Below are positions 62,433-64,000 of a DNA stretch of 64,000 bases, piece after piece. The first letter of the stretch is position 1. Every line of letters starts with the position of its first letter. Both the position numbers and the translations under genes were made by a program. The stretch comes from Petrolisthes cinctipes (taxonomy: Eukaryota > Arthropoda > Malacostraca > Decapoda > Porcellanidae): positions 1,121,501 through 1,185,500 of the forward strand of contig JAWQEG010000369.1 in assembly GCA_033782935.1 (NCBI GenBank), written 5' to 3'. The notes below the pieces were generated by a model, which did no database searches, was not told the DNA's origin, and was given only the letters and a program-made list of their open reading frames with translations.

Positions 62433-64000
62433 GCATGTTTTTAGCCTATATTTTGAAAATATTCTAGCACTGTGTAGGCATGTAGAGATTGCTTCTGGGA
62501 CCCCAAAATATTGAATTTTCGGGTGTTTTGAGCCTGAATTTGAGATATAAACGGGTACAGAAGATACATGCACATATTGACTTTGGGCATCTAAAATATC
62601 GATTTTCAGCATGTTTTGGGCCTGTATTTTGAAAATACTCTAACACTGAGTAGGCATGTACAGATTGCTTCTGGGACCCCAAAATATTGAATTTTCGGGT
62701 GTTTTGAGCCTGAATTTGAGATATAAACGGGTACAGAAGATACATGAACATATTGACTTTGGGCACCAAAAATATCGATTTTCAGCATGTTTTGGGCCTG
62801 AATTTTGAAAATACTCTAACACGGAGTAGGCATGTACAGATCGCTTCTGATTAACCAAAATATCGAATTTTCGGGTGTTTAGGGCCAGAATTTGAAATAT
62901 AAACGGGTACAGAAGATGCATGCACATATCGACTTTTGGGCACCTAAAATATCGATTTTCAGTATGTTTTTGGCTTGTATTTTGAAAATACTCTAACACG
63001 GAGTAGGCATGTACAGATACCTTCTGGGACCTCTAAATATCGAATTTTCGGGTGTTTTGGGACTGAATTTGAGATATCGATTTTTTGGAACCTAAAATGT
63101 CGATTTTTAGCATGTTTTTAGCCTATATTTTGAAAATATTCTAGCACTGTGTAGGCATGTACAGATTGCTTCTGGGACCCCAAAATATTGAATTTTCGGG
63201 TGTTTTGAGACTGAATTTGAGATATAAACGGGTACAGAAGATACATGCACATATTGACTTTTGGCATCTAAAATATCGATTTTCAGCATGTTTTAGGCCT
63301 GTATTTTGAAAATACTCTAACACGGAGTAGGCATGTGCAGATTGCTTCTGGGACCCCAAAATATTGAATTTTCGGGTGTTTTGAGCCTGAATATGAGATA
63401 TAAACGGGTACTGAAGATGCATGCACATATCGACTTTTGTGCACCTAAAAGATCGATTTTCAGTATGTTTTGAGCATGTATTTTGAAAATACTCTAACAC
63501 GGAGTAGGCATGTACAGATCGCTTCTGGGACCCCTAAATATCGAATTTTCGGGTGTTTTGGGACTGAATTTGAGATATCGACTTTTTGGCACCTAAAAGA
63601 TCGATTTTTATCATGTTTTTAGCCTATATTTTGAAAATATTCTAGCACTGAGTAGGCATGTACAGATTGCTTCTGGGACCCCAAAATATTGAATTTTCGG
63701 GTGTTTTGAGCCTGAATTTGAGATATAAACGGGCACAGAAGATACATGCACATATTGACTTTGGGCACCAAAAATATCGATTTTCAGCATGTTTTGGGCC
63801 TGAATTTTGAAAATACTCTAACACGGAGTAGGCATGTACAGATCGCTTCTGGGACCCCAAAATATCGAATTTTAGGGTATTTTGAGCAAGAGTTTGAGAT
63901 ATAAACGGGTACTGAAGATGCATGCACATATCGACTTTTGTGCACCTAAAAGATCGATTTTCAGTATGTTTTGAGCATGTATTTTGAAAATACTCTAACA
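62433..64000 (+). repeat. HOR block 677, 501 and a truncated last unit
   Basis: Units at 62433 and 63110, and a partial unit from 63611 (starting TCATG) cut by the window end. The tetramer carries TTCTGATTAACCAAAATATC near 62848, the counterpart of the odd run near 26540. The last B-type monomer has CGAATTTTAGGGTATTTTGAG near 63868, a divergent stretch. Confidence 0.84.

Larger units (their letters stand above)
1..64000 (+). repeat. HOR satellite DNA array, extends beyond both window ends
   Basis: Head-to-tail satellite, interrupted only by two copies of one mobile element. Monomers of 176 (A), 177 (B) and 148 bp (C) form a dominant 501-bp A-B-C unit. All monomers have the same orientation; I saw no inverted block. 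A monomers begin GCATGTTTTTAGCCTATATT, B monomers GCATGTTTTGGGCCTG, and C monomers GTATGTTTTTGGCC or GTATGTTTTGAGCATG. No gene, tRNA, rRNA or retroelement was recognised inside the satellite. Monomer length near one nucleosome repeat plus HOR order is typical of centromeric or pericentromeric satellites in many eukaryotes; that location is inferred. The strand label is arbitrary. Confidence 0.97.

Noticed and set aside
1..64000. CRISPR-like regularly spaced repeats
   Set aside because: The repeats are 148-177 bp, directly joined and with no unique spacers. This is tandem satellite structure.
1..64000. tRNA, rRNA, LTR or LINE sequence
   Set aside because: No cloverleaf, rRNA core, long terminal repeats, reverse transcriptase frame or poly(A)-tailed insert was seen in the satellite or the element.

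Overview
The whole window is a eukaryotic higher-order-repeat (HOR) satellite array. It carries two copies of one non-satellite insert and no gene that I can support. It is AT-rich and every monomer points the same way. By eye the array runs unbroken from base 1 to base 64000, so it extends past both ends. The organism cannot be named from this. The insert carries a short (CCTAA)n tract (TTAGG on the other strand, the common arthropod telomere motif), so an insect or other arthropod is a plausible guess. The length, order and nucleosome-sized monomers fit pericentromeric or centromeric heterochromatin, but this is inference.

Basic plan, from reading junctions by hand: three monomer classes, A (176 bp), B (177 bp) and C (148 bp), form a 501-bp A-B-C trimer. 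C is a B-like monomer lacking 29 bp. Each full monomer is itself two diverged ~88-bp halves. About 130 HOR units can be delimited by the A start (GCATGTTTTTAGCC). Roughly 60 are 500-502 bp trimers, two of them holding the insert; 18 are 491-bp trimers with a 10-bp deletion in A. There are 33 dimers of 323-325 bp, ten tetramers of 667-678 bp, seven 431/441-bp units with a 60-bp deletion, two 1031-bp hexamers and one 844-bp pentamer.

Layout: 1-10627 is mixed trimers with a 1669-bp block repeated at offset 3997. 10628-14339 is a 1856-bp block in exact tandem. 14340-26123 holds a 3427-bp superblock in tandem plus an earlier partial copy. 26124-34406 holds two copies of a segment carrying a 643-bp MITE-like element (27513-28155 and 30820-31462), which inserted once and was copied with the satellite. 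34407-40556 is mostly trimers with two local tandem duplications. 40557-58691 is richer in dimers, with a block repeated at 46009, 49909 and 53141 and runs of 324/325-bp dimers at 51342-52639 and 54426-56047. 58692-64000 resembles 24200-27301 again.

The minus-strand reading frames that cover the array are by-products of a stop-poor repeat. I treat none as genes. What is informative here is the record of unequal exchange, deletion, monomer hybrids and transposon capture that made the array.
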